In this document: in pieces, positions 16,118 to 25,044 of the stretch
Layout: each line of letters starts with the position of its first letter
Numbering within the stretch: the stretch's first letter is position 1
NCBI RefSeq assembly: GCF_031453555.1
Contig: NZ_JAVIZM010000001.1
Location: forward strand, 502,001-566,000
Length of the DNA: 64,000 nucleotides
Direction: 5' to 3'
Origin: Bacillus sp. SLBN-46
GTDB taxonomy: Bacteria; Bacillota; Bacilli; Bacillales; Cytobacillaceae
The notes under the pieces: generated by a model
The model's database searches: none
Seen by the model: the letters and a program-made list of their open reading frames with translations, nothing else
What the model was told of the DNA's origin: nothing
Translations under genes and position numbers: made by a program

Positions 16118-17980
16118 ATGTCACAAGGAAATGTACAGACTGGGAACACCGCCCCTACCCCGCCGCCGATTAGACCTGTTGGCGTGGGTGGCGGCCACCG
16201 CCGCGGTCCCGTGGTGAAACCTAAAAATTTTAAAGGGACATTAAAGCGACTTTGGCATTACTTTGGAAATGAAAAGAAGATGCTGACCCTTATTTTTGCC
16301 TTTATTTTAATCGACTCTGTTCTAATGCTACTTGCTCCGTTCCTTATTGGAAAATCGGTAGATGCAATGACCCTAAAATCCGGGAAAGTGGATTTTAATC
16401 TGTTAGAAGTAATGATTATCGTCCTCACCTGTGCGTATGTGGCGGATGCCATTCTTACTTTTTTACAAGGATGGCTCATGGCTGGCGTGGCTCAGCGAGT
16501 GGTGAAACGTTTGCGAGAGGCTTTGTTTCAAAAGCTGCAGAAGCTCCCCGTTTCCTTTTTTGATTCAAGGACACATGGAGAACTCATGAGCAGACTTTCC
16601 AATGACATCGATAATGTGAGTAATACGATCTCCCAATCGACCACACAGCTTATGTCGGGGCTGATGATTATTAGCGGTTCACTCATCATGATGCTAATTT
16701 TAAGTCCATTGTTAACGGTAGCTAGTTTATTAACAGTACCGCTTGTTTTTTTACTAACAAGGACGATTGCCAAACGAACAAGCGTGTTATTTAAGAATCA
16801 ACAAATTCAGTTAGGTACATTAAATGGACACATCGAGGAGACCATTTCTGGAATTGAAGTGGTTAAAGCCTTTAATCACGAGGAGAAGGTTATTGAGGAG
16901 TTTGATGTGGTCAATGAAAAGCTCCGTACGGTGGGCTTAAAGGCGCAAATCTGGTCGGGCTTCCTGATGCCAATAATGAACGTCATCAACAACCTTGGTT
17001 TTGCCATTGTAGCTGTTATTGGCGGCGTCCTAGCGGTTAAAAGCTTAATTACGGTTGGTGCGATTGCCAGCTTTATTACCTATTCCCGACAATTTGTTAG
17101 ACCGTTAAATGATTTGGCTAACATCTTTAATATTTTGCAATCTGGTGTGGCTGGAGCTGAACGAGTGTTTGAAGTCATGGATGAGCAGGAGGAGCCTGCG
17201 GACCTTCCATCGGCTGTCCCCTTGGAAAATCCAAAAGGCCATGTTGTATTTGAAAATGTCAGCTTTGGTTATCGGTCTGATGTGCCAATTTTAAAAAATG
17301 TTAGTTTTGAATCCCATATTGGAAGTAGTACAGCCTTAGTTGGGCCAACAGGAGCTGGTAAAACAACAATTGTGAATCTGCTGACTCGATTTTATGATGT
17401 GACGAGTGGGAGAATTCTCCTTGATGGCCGGGATATTCGTGAATATACAAGAGATAGTCTGAGGAAATGCTTTGGATTTGTGCTTCAGGATACGTATTTG
17501 TTTTCAGGTACGATCAAAGACAACATTAAATATGGGAAGCCGGATGCTACTGATGAAGAAGTAGAGCAAGCGGCAAGAATGGCTAATGCGGCGGGCTTTA
17601 TTAAGCGATTGCCACAGCAGTATGAGACGGCTCTATCAGAAAATGGAGGTAATTTAAGTCAGGGGCAACGGCAGTTATTGGCAATTGCGAGGGTGATTTT
17701 AGCCAAACCGTCCTTACTGATCTTAGATGAAGCCACAAGCAGTATTGATACGAGAACTGAGCTTCATATACAAGCGGCCTTGCTCTCCTTGATGGAGAAC
17801 CGAACCAGCTTTATCATTGCCCACCGCTTAAATACCATTCGTGACGCGGATACCATCATGGTCATTGATCATGGGGAGATTATTGAAAAAGGCAGCCATG
17901 ATGAATTAATGAAAGCTAAGGGCCGATACCATCAAATGTTTTATAATCAATTTAAAAATGTAGAAGGTGCACTTGATTAA
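16118..17980 (+). CDS. Heterodimeric ABC exporter subunit with canonical ATP site (YfiC-like)
   Basis: A 620-residue partner of the preceding gene. An unusual proline/glycine-rich cytoplasmic N-terminus (about 40 residues, with TPPPIRPVGVGGGHRRG) precedes six membrane helices and an ATPase with Walker A GPTGAGKTT, signature LSQGQRQ, Walker B LLILDEATS and switch FIIAHRLN, all intact. The start at 16118 lies one base after the previous stop behind AAGGAGGGG; the frame is open further upstream, but that part is only an overlap with subunit 1. The pair probably works as an obligate heterodimer. Confidence 0.93.
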   Translation: MSQGNVQTGNTAPTPPPIRPVGVGGGHRRGPVVKPKNFKGTLKRLWHYFGNEKKMLTLIFAFILIDSVLMLLAPFLIGKSVDAMTLKSGKVDFNLLEVMIIVLTCAYVADAILTFLQGWLMAGVAQRVVKRLREALFQKLQKLPVSFFDSRTHGELMSRLSNDIDNVSNTISQSTTQLMSGLMIISGSLIMMLILSPLLTVASLLTVPLVFLLTRTIAKRTSVLFKNQQIQLGTLNGHIEETISGIEVVKAFNHEEKVIEEFDVVNEKLRTVGLKAQIWSGFLMPIMNVINNLGFAIVAVIGGVLAVKSLITVGAIASFITYSRQFVRPLNDLANIFNILQSGVAGAERVFEVMDEQEEPADLPSAVPLENPKGHVVFENVSFGYRSDVPILKNVSFESHIGSSTALVGPTGAGKTTIVNLLTRFYDVTSGRILLDGRDIREYTRDSLRKCFGFVLQDTYLFSGTIKDNIKYGKPDATDEEVEQAARMANAAGFIKRLPQQYETALSENGGNLSQGQRQLLAIARVILAKPSLLILDEATSSIDTRTELHIQAALLSLMENRTSFIIAHRLNTIRDADTIMVIDHGEIIEKGSHDELMKAKGRYHQMFYNQFKNVEGALD

Positions 17981-18105
17981 AAAATGGAAAGAAAATCTTG
18001 TAGTTTTTTGGCTTTTTATGTAAAATAAGAATAATGCTATTCTAATAAATTGGTATTCTTGCTAATTAATAGAAAAGTACGAACCATACATATAGGAGGA
18101 TTACT

Positions 18106-19089
18106 GTGAAAAAGATTATTGCATTTACAAGTCTAGTATTCATGTTTCTTTTAGCTGTGCTGCCAACAAGTGTGTCACATGCAGCGGCAGCTACTAAAGC
18201 TGAGCTTTCAGGCGTTTCTCTTTTTACTGATAGCGGTGAAGTTAAAGCTGAAAAGAAGGGTAACAACTTCGTTTTCAACTTTGTAGGAAAAAGCGGAAAA
18301 GCTAAAGTTCAAAAAGTTGAGTTTTATTCTACAACAGCTGCTAAAACAGTATCTTTATTCTCGGATTCTGATGATGATTCAGATTTACAATTTGTAGACG
18401 GGAAAGCTGTTTTAGATGTTACGAAGTACAAAGGTTGGTTAACTCGTGGTAACGACGACGATGGTCTTTACGATGGTGGGGATTATTTATTCACTGTCCA
18501 AGACATTAAAGATTGGGCTTCTGACGATCAACCAATGCAAGGTTTCTTAAACGATGAGCTTGGAAACCAAACTACCTTTAATGTTGTATTTAATACAACT
18601 GAATGGGTAAAGAAAAACGGTCAATGGGTTTTCGTTGGTACCGACAGTGACTCTCCTACTGCTTATGCAACAGGTTGGGCTGAAGACAATGGAACATGGT
18701 ACTACCTTGGAACAAATGGCGTTATGAAAACTGGCTGGGTAATGACAGGCGGCAAATGGTACTTCTTAAATCCAAGTGGTGCAATGGCAGAATCAAGCTG
18801 GGTAAAATCAGGTGGTAAATGGTACTACTTAAACCAAACCGGTGCAATGGCAACAGGCTGGGCTCAGGATAAGGGTACTTGGTATTTCCTTGACAGCAAA
18901 GGTGTAATGAAAACTGGTTGGGTAAAATCAGGCGGTAAATGGTATTTCTTAAAGGCTAGTGGTGCAATGGCAACAGGCTGGGTGAATGTATCTAATAAGT
19001 GGTACTATTTATATAGCGATGGTCATATGGCTGCAAATACAAAGATTGGTTCTTACAAAGTTGGTAAGGATGGAGCTTGGATTCATTAA
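18106..19089 (+). CDS. Secreted protein with unknown head domain and six wall-binding repeats
   Basis: A 327-residue exported protein. It starts at GTG behind TAGGAGGA. A signal peptide (cleavage near SHAAAA, residue about 27) is followed by a beta-rich, Asp-rich domain of about 150 residues that I do not recognise (AELSGVSLFTDSG, then clusters such as SDSDDDSD and NDDDGLYDGGD that might bind calcium). Residues about 185-310 carry six 20-residue CW_binding-type repeats (TGWVKSGGKWYFLKASGAMA pattern) and the closing IGSYKVGKDGAWIH. The repeats and closing block match the neighbouring metallophosphoesterase and the transpeptidase fusion, so all three should attach to the same wall ligand. Confidence 0.85.
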   Translation: MKKIIAFTSLVFMFLLAVLPTSVSHAAAATKAELSGVSLFTDSGEVKAEKKGNNFVFNFVGKSGKAKVQKVEFYSTTAAKTVSLFSDSDDDSDLQFVDGKAVLDVTKYKGWLTRGNDDDGLYDGGDYLFTVQDIKDWASDDQPMQGFLNDELGNQTTFNVVFNTTEWVKKNGQWVFVGTDSDSPTAYATGWAEDNGTWYYLGTNGVMKTGWVMTGGKWYFLNPSGAMAESSWVKSGGKWYYLNQTGAMATGWAQDKGTWYFLDSKGVMKTGWVKSGGKWYFLKASGAMATGWVNVSNKWYYLYSDGHMAANTKIGSYKVGKDGAWIH

Positions 19090-19099
19090 TAAAAGACGT

Positions 19100-19135
19100 G
19101 AGAGTATCCTTTTTTATAGGTACTCTCTTTTTTTT
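19100..19135 (+). terminator. Rho-independent terminator
   Basis: Stem GAGAGTATCC / GGTACTCTC (one bulged base) with a 9-base T-rich loop, followed by eight T. Confidence 0.88.
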
Positions 19136-19274
19136 GGACAAATTTGTTAAAATGTAATAAATGTGTTAAATACGTAATGTAATAGTATGCTATTATGTAA
19201 AATGGATATAATTGTAGGTGAATATATTTCTATAATTATTGAATATTTTTGTAACGAGACAAGGAGTCAAAATA

Positions 19275-21158
19275 ATGATTAAAAAGCTTGCAGCAGCATG
19301 GATTGGCTTTATCGCCTTAGCTTTATTTCAAATCCCCGCAGAAGCCAATGAGTTAACACCGAGCAATTCAACTCCAAACTTACAAATTCCTATTATGAGC
19401 GATGTTCATATCAATGAGAGCATTGAAAACCGACAAATGAGATTTCAAACTGCTTTACAGGAATTCAAATCGCTTGCTCCCAATTATCAAGCACTAGCTA
19501 TTGTTGGTGACTTAACGGACCAAGGACTTGATAGACAGTATGAGAAATTTAATCAGATACTAAGTCAATACGCCAATCAAGATGCTGAACGAGTTCTAGT
19601 AATGGGTAATCATGAATTCTATGAGGGCATTTATTGGCCCAAGCCTTACTTTACAGATGAGATGTTTATTGATCGGTTTATAACCAACACAGGTATGCCT
19701 GGCCTCTACTATGATAAATGGATTGAAGGAGTAAATTCTAAAAAATATCACTTTATTGTTTTAGGTAGCGAAGAATCAAAAGTCACCAATCCTAACAATC
19801 ATGATGATGCTGTTTTATCTGATGAGCAGTATCAGTGGTTAGAAAATACATTAAGTGTGGAAACGGATCCAAAAAAGCCTATCTTCGTTTTTCTTCATCA
19901 GCCGATTGATGACACGGTGTATGGAAGTGAAGAGTGGGGCGGTAATTTAAGGGATGGAAGATTAAAAGGAATCCTACAGAAATATCCGCAGGCAATATTA
20001 TTCACAGGACATTTACACTATCTATTAAATCATCCACGTTCCGTTTATCAGGATGGCTTTACCATGGCTGATACAGGATCTTTAGCCTATACTCTTTACG
20101 AAAATGGTAATGCACCAGCAGAATTTTCACAGGGATTATTGGTAAATGTGTATGATAATAAGGTAGAAATAAAAGCAAGGGAATTTAGCAATCATACATG
20201 GATTAATCAGACTACAATTAAGTTACCTTATACAAAAACGGTGGATGATACAGAATTTCCTTACTTTAATCATTCTGATACAGGATCAGTTAATAAGGTT
20301 ACAGCAACAACAGCAACCGTCTCATGGCCTGCTGCTAAAGACAATACACAGGTAGATAAATATATCATCAAACTTAACGGGGAAGCAGTACAAACTCAGT
20401 ATTCAAAGTTTTGGGAAGATCAAAGCGACCAAGTATACACCACTACAATAACTAATTTAGCAGGAAATACAGAATATACATTAGAGGTTTCAGCTGTTGA
20501 TGCATGGAATAATGTATCACTCAATCCTTTAAAAATTAGCTTAAAAACAGACAAGTACAATGGCTGGGTCAAAGAAGGAAATAATACTTATTATTATAAC
20601 TACCAAACTGGACAAAAGGTGACAGGCTGGCTAAAGGTTCAGGATAAATGGTATTACTTTAATCCTGTCGGTGTCATGCAGAAGGGTTGGATTAATGATC
20701 TGAATAAGTGGTATTACCTTAATGATAGTGGGGCAATGGTAACAGGATGGCTGACGGAAAAAGGTATAGAGTATTATCTCAATAATGATGGCAGCCTTAA
20801 GACAGGTTGGTTATGTCTCCAAAACAAATGGTATTACCTTTCATCTAGCGGTGCAAAACAAGTAGGCTGGATAAGGGATGTAGGCTACTGGTATTATCTT
20901 GACCAAACAGGTGTGATGAAAATAGGTTGGGTATTAGATAAGGAAAATTGGTACTACTTGAAAAGCAGTGGAGTCATGCAAGTAGGATGGTTATTCTTTA
21001 ATGGAAGCTGGTACTATTTAGATACTAATGGATTAATGAAAACTGGCTGGGTTTATATTGGAAATAAATGGTATTACCTTTATGATGATGGAAAACTGGC
21101 TGTGAATACTCAAATAGGGACTTACAAATTAGGTAAAGACGGAGCTTGGATCCACTAA
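19275..21158 (+). CDS. Secreted metallophosphoesterase with FN3 domain and nine wall-binding repeats
   Basis: A 627-residue exported protein. After a signal peptide (residues 1-25, ending IPAEA) comes a calcineurin-type phosphoesterase: MSDVHI, VGDLTDQG, GNHEFYEG, FLHQPI and FTGHLHYL give the full dimetal ligand set. Residues about 345-440 form a fibronectin type III domain (ATTATVSWPAAKDNTQVDKY). Nine 20-residue GW...WYYL repeats and the same closing IGTYKLGKDGAWIH as its upstream neighbour follow. The start at 19275 is preferred over 19239 because AAGGAGTC precedes it and the signal peptide then begins properly (MIKKLAAA). The substrate, perhaps a phosphodiester in wall polymer or extracellular nucleotide, is unknown. 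Confidence 0.88.
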   Translation: MIKKLAAAWIGFIALALFQIPAEANELTPSNSTPNLQIPIMSDVHINESIENRQMRFQTALQEFKSLAPNYQALAIVGDLTDQGLDRQYEKFNQILSQYANQDAERVLVMGNHEFYEGIYWPKPYFTDEMFIDRFITNTGMPGLYYDKWIEGVNSKKYHFIVLGSEESKVTNPNNHDDAVLSDEQYQWLENTLSVETDPKKPIFVFLHQPIDDTVYGSEEWGGNLRDGRLKGILQKYPQAILFTGHLHYLLNHPRSVYQDGFTMADTGSLAYTLYENGNAPAEFSQGLLVNVYDNKVEIKAREFSNHTWINQTTIKLPYTKTVDDTEFPYFNHSDTGSVNKVTATTATVSWPAAKDNTQVDKYIIKLNGEAVQTQYSKFWEDQSDQVYTTTITNLAGNTEYTLEVSAVDAWNNVSLNPLKISLKTDKYNGWVKEGNNTYYYNYQTGQKVTGWLKVQDKWYYFNPVGVMQKGWINDLNKWYYLNDSGAMVTGWLTEKGIEYYLNNDGSLKTGWLCLQNKWYYLSSSGAKQVGWIRDVGYWYYLDQTGVMKIGWVLDKENWYYLKSSGVMQVGWLFFNGSWYYLDTNGLMKTGWVYIGNKWYYLYDDGKLAVNTQIGTYKLGKDGAWIH

Positions 21159-21168
21159 TTTACTTTAG

Positions 21169-21205
21169 TAAGAGAGAGTGCTTTTTGCATTCTCTCTTAT
21201 TTTTT
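21169..21205 (+). terminator. Rho-independent terminator of the phosphoesterase gene
   Basis: A 13-bp near-perfect stem (TAAGAGAGAGTGC / GCATTCTCTCTTA, one G-T pair), 5-base T loop, then six T. Confidence 0.9.
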
Positions 21206-21354
21206 GTAGAGAATTGTTCCCTTTTGTATGTTTATTGGTGACAAGTGTAAAGACAGCTGTTAGAATACAGTTGATTACTAGATTACATTTTATACCTAAA
21301 GAAATGAGATTTGGGTAATAATGTAAGTGCAGGCATTAACATAGGGGGAACAAT

Positions 21355-22560
21355 ATGAAAAACAAAAAAGAAATATCAGAAAGAAAGCTGCTCGGCATCG
21401 CCGGGATGGGCTGGATGTTTGATGCAATGGATGTTGGAATGCTTTCCTTCATTATTGCTGCCTTAAAGGTGGAATGGGAGTTAACGCCTGAACAAATGGG
21501 CTGGATTGGCAGTATTAACTCGATTGGTATGGCTGTTGGGGCGCTTATCTTTGGCTTAATGGCTGACCGAATTGGAAGGAAAAATGTTTTTATTATTACC
21601 TTATTGTTATTTTCAGTCGGTAGTGGAGCATCCGCATTTGCTTCCACATTAGCTGTCTTTTTAGTGTTTAGGTTTATAATTGGTGCGGGTTTAGGCGGGG
21701 AGCTTCCTGTAGCCTCTACACTTGTATCAGAAAGTGTCTCAGCTGATAAGCGTGGCAGAATTGTTGTGCTGTTGGAAAGCTTCTGGGCAGGCGGATGGTT
21801 AATTGCAGCCATCATATCGTATTTCGTGATTCCAAAGTTTGGCTGGCAGGTAGCTTTATTTATCAGTGCCCTTCCTGCTTTCTATGCACTTTATTTGCGA
21901 ATGGGTCTCCCTGATTCACCTCGCTTTGAGGCGATTAAGAAAAAGGAAAAAATCTCTGCATGGGAAAGCTTCGCAAAGCTTTGGTCTAAAGAACATAGCC
22001 GTCAAACGGCCATGTTATGGATTGTTTGGTTTTGTGTAGTCTTCTCTTACTATGGAATGTTTCTATGGCTGCCAAGTGTTATGGTCATGAAAGGATTTAG
22101 CTTAATCAAAAGCTTTGAATATGTGCTGATCATGACAATTGCCCAATTACCAGGTTATTTTACAGCAGCATGGTTTATAGAAAAATTTGGACGTAAGTTT
22201 GTATTAGTTGTTTATTTAATTGGAACGGCCATTAGTGCGTACTTCTTTGGAACGGCTGAATCGACGGCACTTCTAATGACAGCAGGCATTCTGTTATCCT
22301 TCTTTAACCTCGGGGCTTGGGGTGGTCTGTATGCGTATTCTCCTGAACAATACCCAACGGTTATTCGTGGGACTGGAACTGGAATGGCAGCTTCTTTTGG
22401 CCGAATTGGCGGTGTTTTAGGGCCACTGTTAGTAGGTAATCTTGTTGCACAGAATGTATCAATTTCGTCGATCTTTACAATCTTCTGTATATCGATCCTT
22501 ATTGGTGCATTGGCTGTATTCGTTTTGGGAAAGGAAACAAAAAGAAAAGAATTAGTATAA
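21355..22560 (+). CDS. MFS transporter, niacin permease NaiP/YceI-like
   Basis: A 401-residue major facilitator with 12 predicted membrane helices. The family motifs are present: GLMADRIGRKNVF after helix 2, RFIIGAGLGGELPVASTLVSE in helices 4-5 and a repeat of the motif after helix 8 (EKFGRKFVL). The opening GMGWMFDAMDVGMLSFI and the LLESFWAGGWLIAA segment closely match, from memory, B. subtilis NaiP (YceI), which imports niacin. Aromatic acid transporters of the same subfamily remain possible. Monocistronic, start behind TAGGGGGAA, with a clear terminator. Confidence 0.8.
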   Translation: MKNKKEISERKLLGIAGMGWMFDAMDVGMLSFIIAALKVEWELTPEQMGWIGSINSIGMAVGALIFGLMADRIGRKNVFIITLLLFSVGSGASAFASTLAVFLVFRFIIGAGLGGELPVASTLVSESVSADKRGRIVVLLESFWAGGWLIAAIISYFVIPKFGWQVALFISALPAFYALYLRMGLPDSPRFEAIKKKEKISAWESFAKLWSKEHSRQTAMLWIVWFCVVFSYYGMFLWLPSVMVMKGFSLIKSFEYVLIMTIAQLPGYFTAAWFIEKFGRKFVLVVYLIGTAISAYFFGTAESTALLMTAGILLSFFNLGAWGGLYAYSPEQYPTVIRGTGTGMAASFGRIGGVLGPLLVGNLVAQNVSISSIFTIFCISILIGALAVFVLGKETKRKELV

Positions 22561-22570
22561 TAATTTTCAG

Positions 22571-22600
22571 AAAGAGATTCCGTTTCAGGAATCTCTTTTT
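22571..22600 (+). terminator. Rho-independent terminator of the MFS transporter gene
   Basis: Perfect 11-bp stem AAAGAGATTCC / GGAATCTCTTT with a 6-base loop and T-rich tail. Confidence 0.88.
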
Positions 22601-22797
22601 CACATTAGCAGAGGAAAGAATCATATTTAGACAAAATAATTCATTTGCCGCGTTACTTTCAACTTGAAAGTAATTTTCTATTCACTTTACTGAAATAAAG
22701 CCTTTAACGTTAGTGGAAGTCTAGTTTTCATTATTTTCTAAATTATTTTAAAATAATGGACTTTTCTACTAGACGAACCTCTGAATATTATGTACAA

Positions 22798-22812
22798 TGT
22801 TTTCAGAATATT
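22798..22812. promoter_or_regulatory. Possible CodY box upstream of the branched-chain amino acid transporter
   Basis: TGTTTTCAGAATATT matches the CodY consensus AATTTTCWGAAAATT at 12 of 15 positions and lies 66 bases before the binding-protein start. CodY commonly represses branched-chain amino acid uptake genes in Bacillaceae. The rest of the 278-base gap 22601-22878 is AT-rich and includes a 6-bp dyad (ACTTTC...GAAAGT, about 22656-22672) of unknown meaning. Confidence 0.4.
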
Positions 22813-22878
22813 ATCTTTATTGCAAACAGTAACACAACTATCTTGGGAAAATTTTTTATAAAAACAGGGGGTAAAGCC

Positions 22879-24051
22879 ATGAGAAAGAAAAAATTAGCTG
22901 GTGTTTTTATGTCATTTATGGTAGCAGCAGGCGTAATGGCAGGATGTAACTCGACTACAAGTGGTGATGGTGGAGGAGATACAATTAAAATTGGAGCCAA
23001 CCTTGAGCTCTCAGGCGGAGTAGCTTCTTACGGTCAATCAGAAAAAGAAGGTATCGATCTTGCGATTGAAGAAATCAATAAAAAAGGCATTGATGGTAAG
23101 AAACTAAAACTTGTTACGTTTGACAATAAGTCAGAAGCATCAGAAGCGACAAGTGGTGCGCTTAAATTGGCCACACAAGACAAGGTGGCAGCGATCATCG
23201 GTGCGGCAACAAGTACAAATACGCTTGCACAGGTACAAATTGCGCAGGACAATAAGATTCCATTAATTACTCCAACAGGTACAAACCCTACGATTACAAA
23301 TAAAGATGGAAAAGTAAGTGACTTTGTTTTCCGTACATGCTTTATCGACCCATTCCAAGGTACGGTTGCAGCGAACTTTGCAGCAAAAGAATTAAAGGTC
23401 AAGAATGCGGCGATCCTTATTGACAGCTCAAGTGACTATGCAAAAGGACTTGCAGATGCGTTCAAGAAGGCATTTAAGGCAAACGGTGGGAAAATTGTAA
23501 AAGAAGAAGCATACGTGGCAAAGGATACAGATTTCCACGCTACTTTAACAAATATCAAAGCGGCGAATCCAGAATATGTATTCATTCCTGGATACTATGA
23601 AGAAGTGGGCCTAATCATTAAGCAAGCTCGTGAAATTGGCCTAAATGTACCACTTATGGGTGGCGACGGCTGGGATTCTCCTACTCTAGTAAAAATTGCT
23701 GGCGGAGCGGATCCATTAAAGAATACGTTTATTACAAACCACTATTCATCAGGTGATAGTGACAAGAAAGTACAAGACTTTGTTTCTGCATTCAAAGCGA
23801 AATATGATGGTAAATCACCGGATGCCTTCAACGCATTAGGCTATGATACTGTGTACTTTATTGCTGACGCGATTAAGCGTGCAGGAAGCAGTGATTCTAA
23901 GAAAATTCAGAAGGCACTTGCTGAAACAGATGGACTTGAGCTTGTATCAGGAAAGATGAAGCTTGATAAAAATCACGATCCAATCAAAGCAGCCGTTATT
24001 CTTGAATACGTAAACGGTGAACAACAATTTAAAGTGAAAGTAAATCCTTAA
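22879..24051 (+). CDS. Branched-chain amino acid ABC transporter, substrate-binding lipoprotein
   Basis: A 390-residue type I periplasmic-binding-fold protein. A lipoprotein signal ends in VMAGC (lipobox, Cys near residue 23). Residues about 38-385 form the Leu/Ile/Val-binding fold: IKIGANLELSGGVASYGQSE, GAATSTNTLAQVQIAQ, PLITPTGTNPTIT and GYDTVYFIADAIKRAG. The start at 22879 follows CAGGGGG and gives a proper signal peptide; the frame is open upstream without good initiation. It heads the livHMGF genes and delivers ligand to them. Specificity among branched-chain amino acids, amides or urea is not decided by sequence alone. Confidence 0.93.
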   Translation: MRKKKLAGVFMSFMVAAGVMAGCNSTTSGDGGGDTIKIGANLELSGGVASYGQSEKEGIDLAIEEINKKGIDGKKLKLVTFDNKSEASEATSGALKLATQDKVAAIIGAATSTNTLAQVQIAQDNKIPLITPTGTNPTITNKDGKVSDFVFRTCFIDPFQGTVAANFAAKELKVKNAAILIDSSSDYAKGLADAFKKAFKANGGKIVKEEAYVAKDTDFHATLTNIKAANPEYVFIPGYYEEVGLIIKQAREIGLNVPLMGGDGWDSPTLVKIAGGADPLKNTFITNHYSSGDSDKKVQDFVSAFKAKYDGKSPDAFNALGYDTVYFIADAIKRAGSSDSKKIQKALAETDGLELVSGKMKLDKNHDPIKAAVILEYVNGEQQFKVKVNP

Positions 24052-24062
24052 TCCAATTTTAT

Positions 24063-24110
24063 AATGGGCAAATGAATAGGGAGAATGGATGTCTCCCTAT
24101 TCCCATTTTA
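24063..24110 (+). promoter_or_regulatory. Intercistronic hairpin after the binding-protein gene
   Basis: A perfect 10-bp stem AATAGGGAGA / TCTCCCTATT with a 7-base loop, extended by outer arms AATGGG / CCCATT, ending in CATTTTAAG with only a weak T run. It looks like a leaky terminator or RNA-stabilising hairpin that lets the binding protein be made in excess over the membrane subunits. Confidence 0.6.
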
Positions 24111-24147
24111 AGAGCAAGTTGAAGTCCTTTTAAGGGAGTGTTTGGAC

Positions 24148-25029
24148 ATGGAACAGTTTATACAACAATTAGTCAATGGAATTTCCTTAGGGAGCATTTA
24201 TGCATTAATCGCCCTTGGATACACAATGGTATATGGTATCGTCAAACTGATTAACTTTGCCCATGGGGACGTCTTCATGGTCGGTGCATTTATAGGCTTT
24301 TATTCTATTACTATTTTAGATTTAGGATTTTTCCCTGCTTTAGTTATTTCCATGGTAGCATGTGCGATCTTTGGGGTACTGATTGAACGGATTGCGTACA
24401 AACCATTAAGAAACGCGACAAGGATTGCGGCTTTGATTACCGCCATTGGAGTGTCCTTGTTTATCGAATATGGAACGATTTATGCACGTGGTGCACAGCC
24501 AGAAGCATATCCAAGTAATTTGGTCCCAATCAAGAGCTTAGATGTGTTTGGTGTAAAAATTAGTGGACAATCCATCCTTATTCTAGGAACATCCATAATC
24601 TTAATGATTCTTCTGCAATTCATTGTTCATAAAACGAAAATTGGAAAAGCGATGAGGGCTGTTTCTCATGATATGGATGCAGCAAGATTGATGGGGATTA
24701 ACGTAAATAACACCATTTCTGCTACCTTCGCTATCGGTTCTGCTCTAGCAGGTGCAGCTGGGGTTATTTTTGGAATGTACTATACAAAGATTGAACCGCT
24801 GATGGGGATTATCCCAGGACTGAAAGCTTTCGTTGCTGCTGTTTTAGGGGGAATCGGAATTATTCCTGGAGCGATGGCAGGCGGGTTAGTTTTAGGTACA
24901 ATTGAAGCATTTGTTAGTGCCGCAGGCTATTCTTTATGGCGTGATGGAGTTGCATTCATTGTCCTAATCTTAATCTTAATCTTCAAACCAGCAGGTTTAT
25001 TTGGTAAAAATGTCAGGGAAAAGGTATAG
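24148..25029 (+). CDS. livH: Branched-chain amino acid ABC transporter permease LivH
   Basis: A 293-residue integral membrane protein with about eight hydrophobic segments. Family landmarks are the opening QQLVNGISLGSIYALIALGY, the HGDVFMVGAFIGFY segment, KAMRAVSHDMDAARLMGIN (the cytoplasmic loop that contacts the ATPase) and the PGLKAFVAAVLGGIG stretch. The ATG at 24148 has AAGGGAG 9 bases upstream and is preferred over the TTG at 24142. It pairs with LivM 15 bases downstream. Confidence 0.95.
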   Translation: MEQFIQQLVNGISLGSIYALIALGYTMVYGIVKLINFAHGDVFMVGAFIGFYSITILDLGFFPALVISMVACAIFGVLIERIAYKPLRNATRIAALITAIGVSLFIEYGTIYARGAQPEAYPSNLVPIKSLDVFGVKISGQSILILGTSIILMILLQFIVHKTKIGKAMRAVSHDMDAARLMGINVNNTISATFAIGSALAGAAGVIFGMYYTKIEPLMGIIPGLKAFVAAVLGGIGIIPGAMAGGLVLGTIEAFVSAAGYSLWRDGVAFIVLILILIFKPAGLFGKNVREKV

Positions 25030-25044
25030 GGGGTGGCTTAAGCG

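Noticed and set aside
21336..21815. 159-codon minus-strand ORF
   Set aside because: It is the antisense shadow of the MFS transporter N-terminus, rich in Pro/Ser/Thr and without a ribosome binding site.
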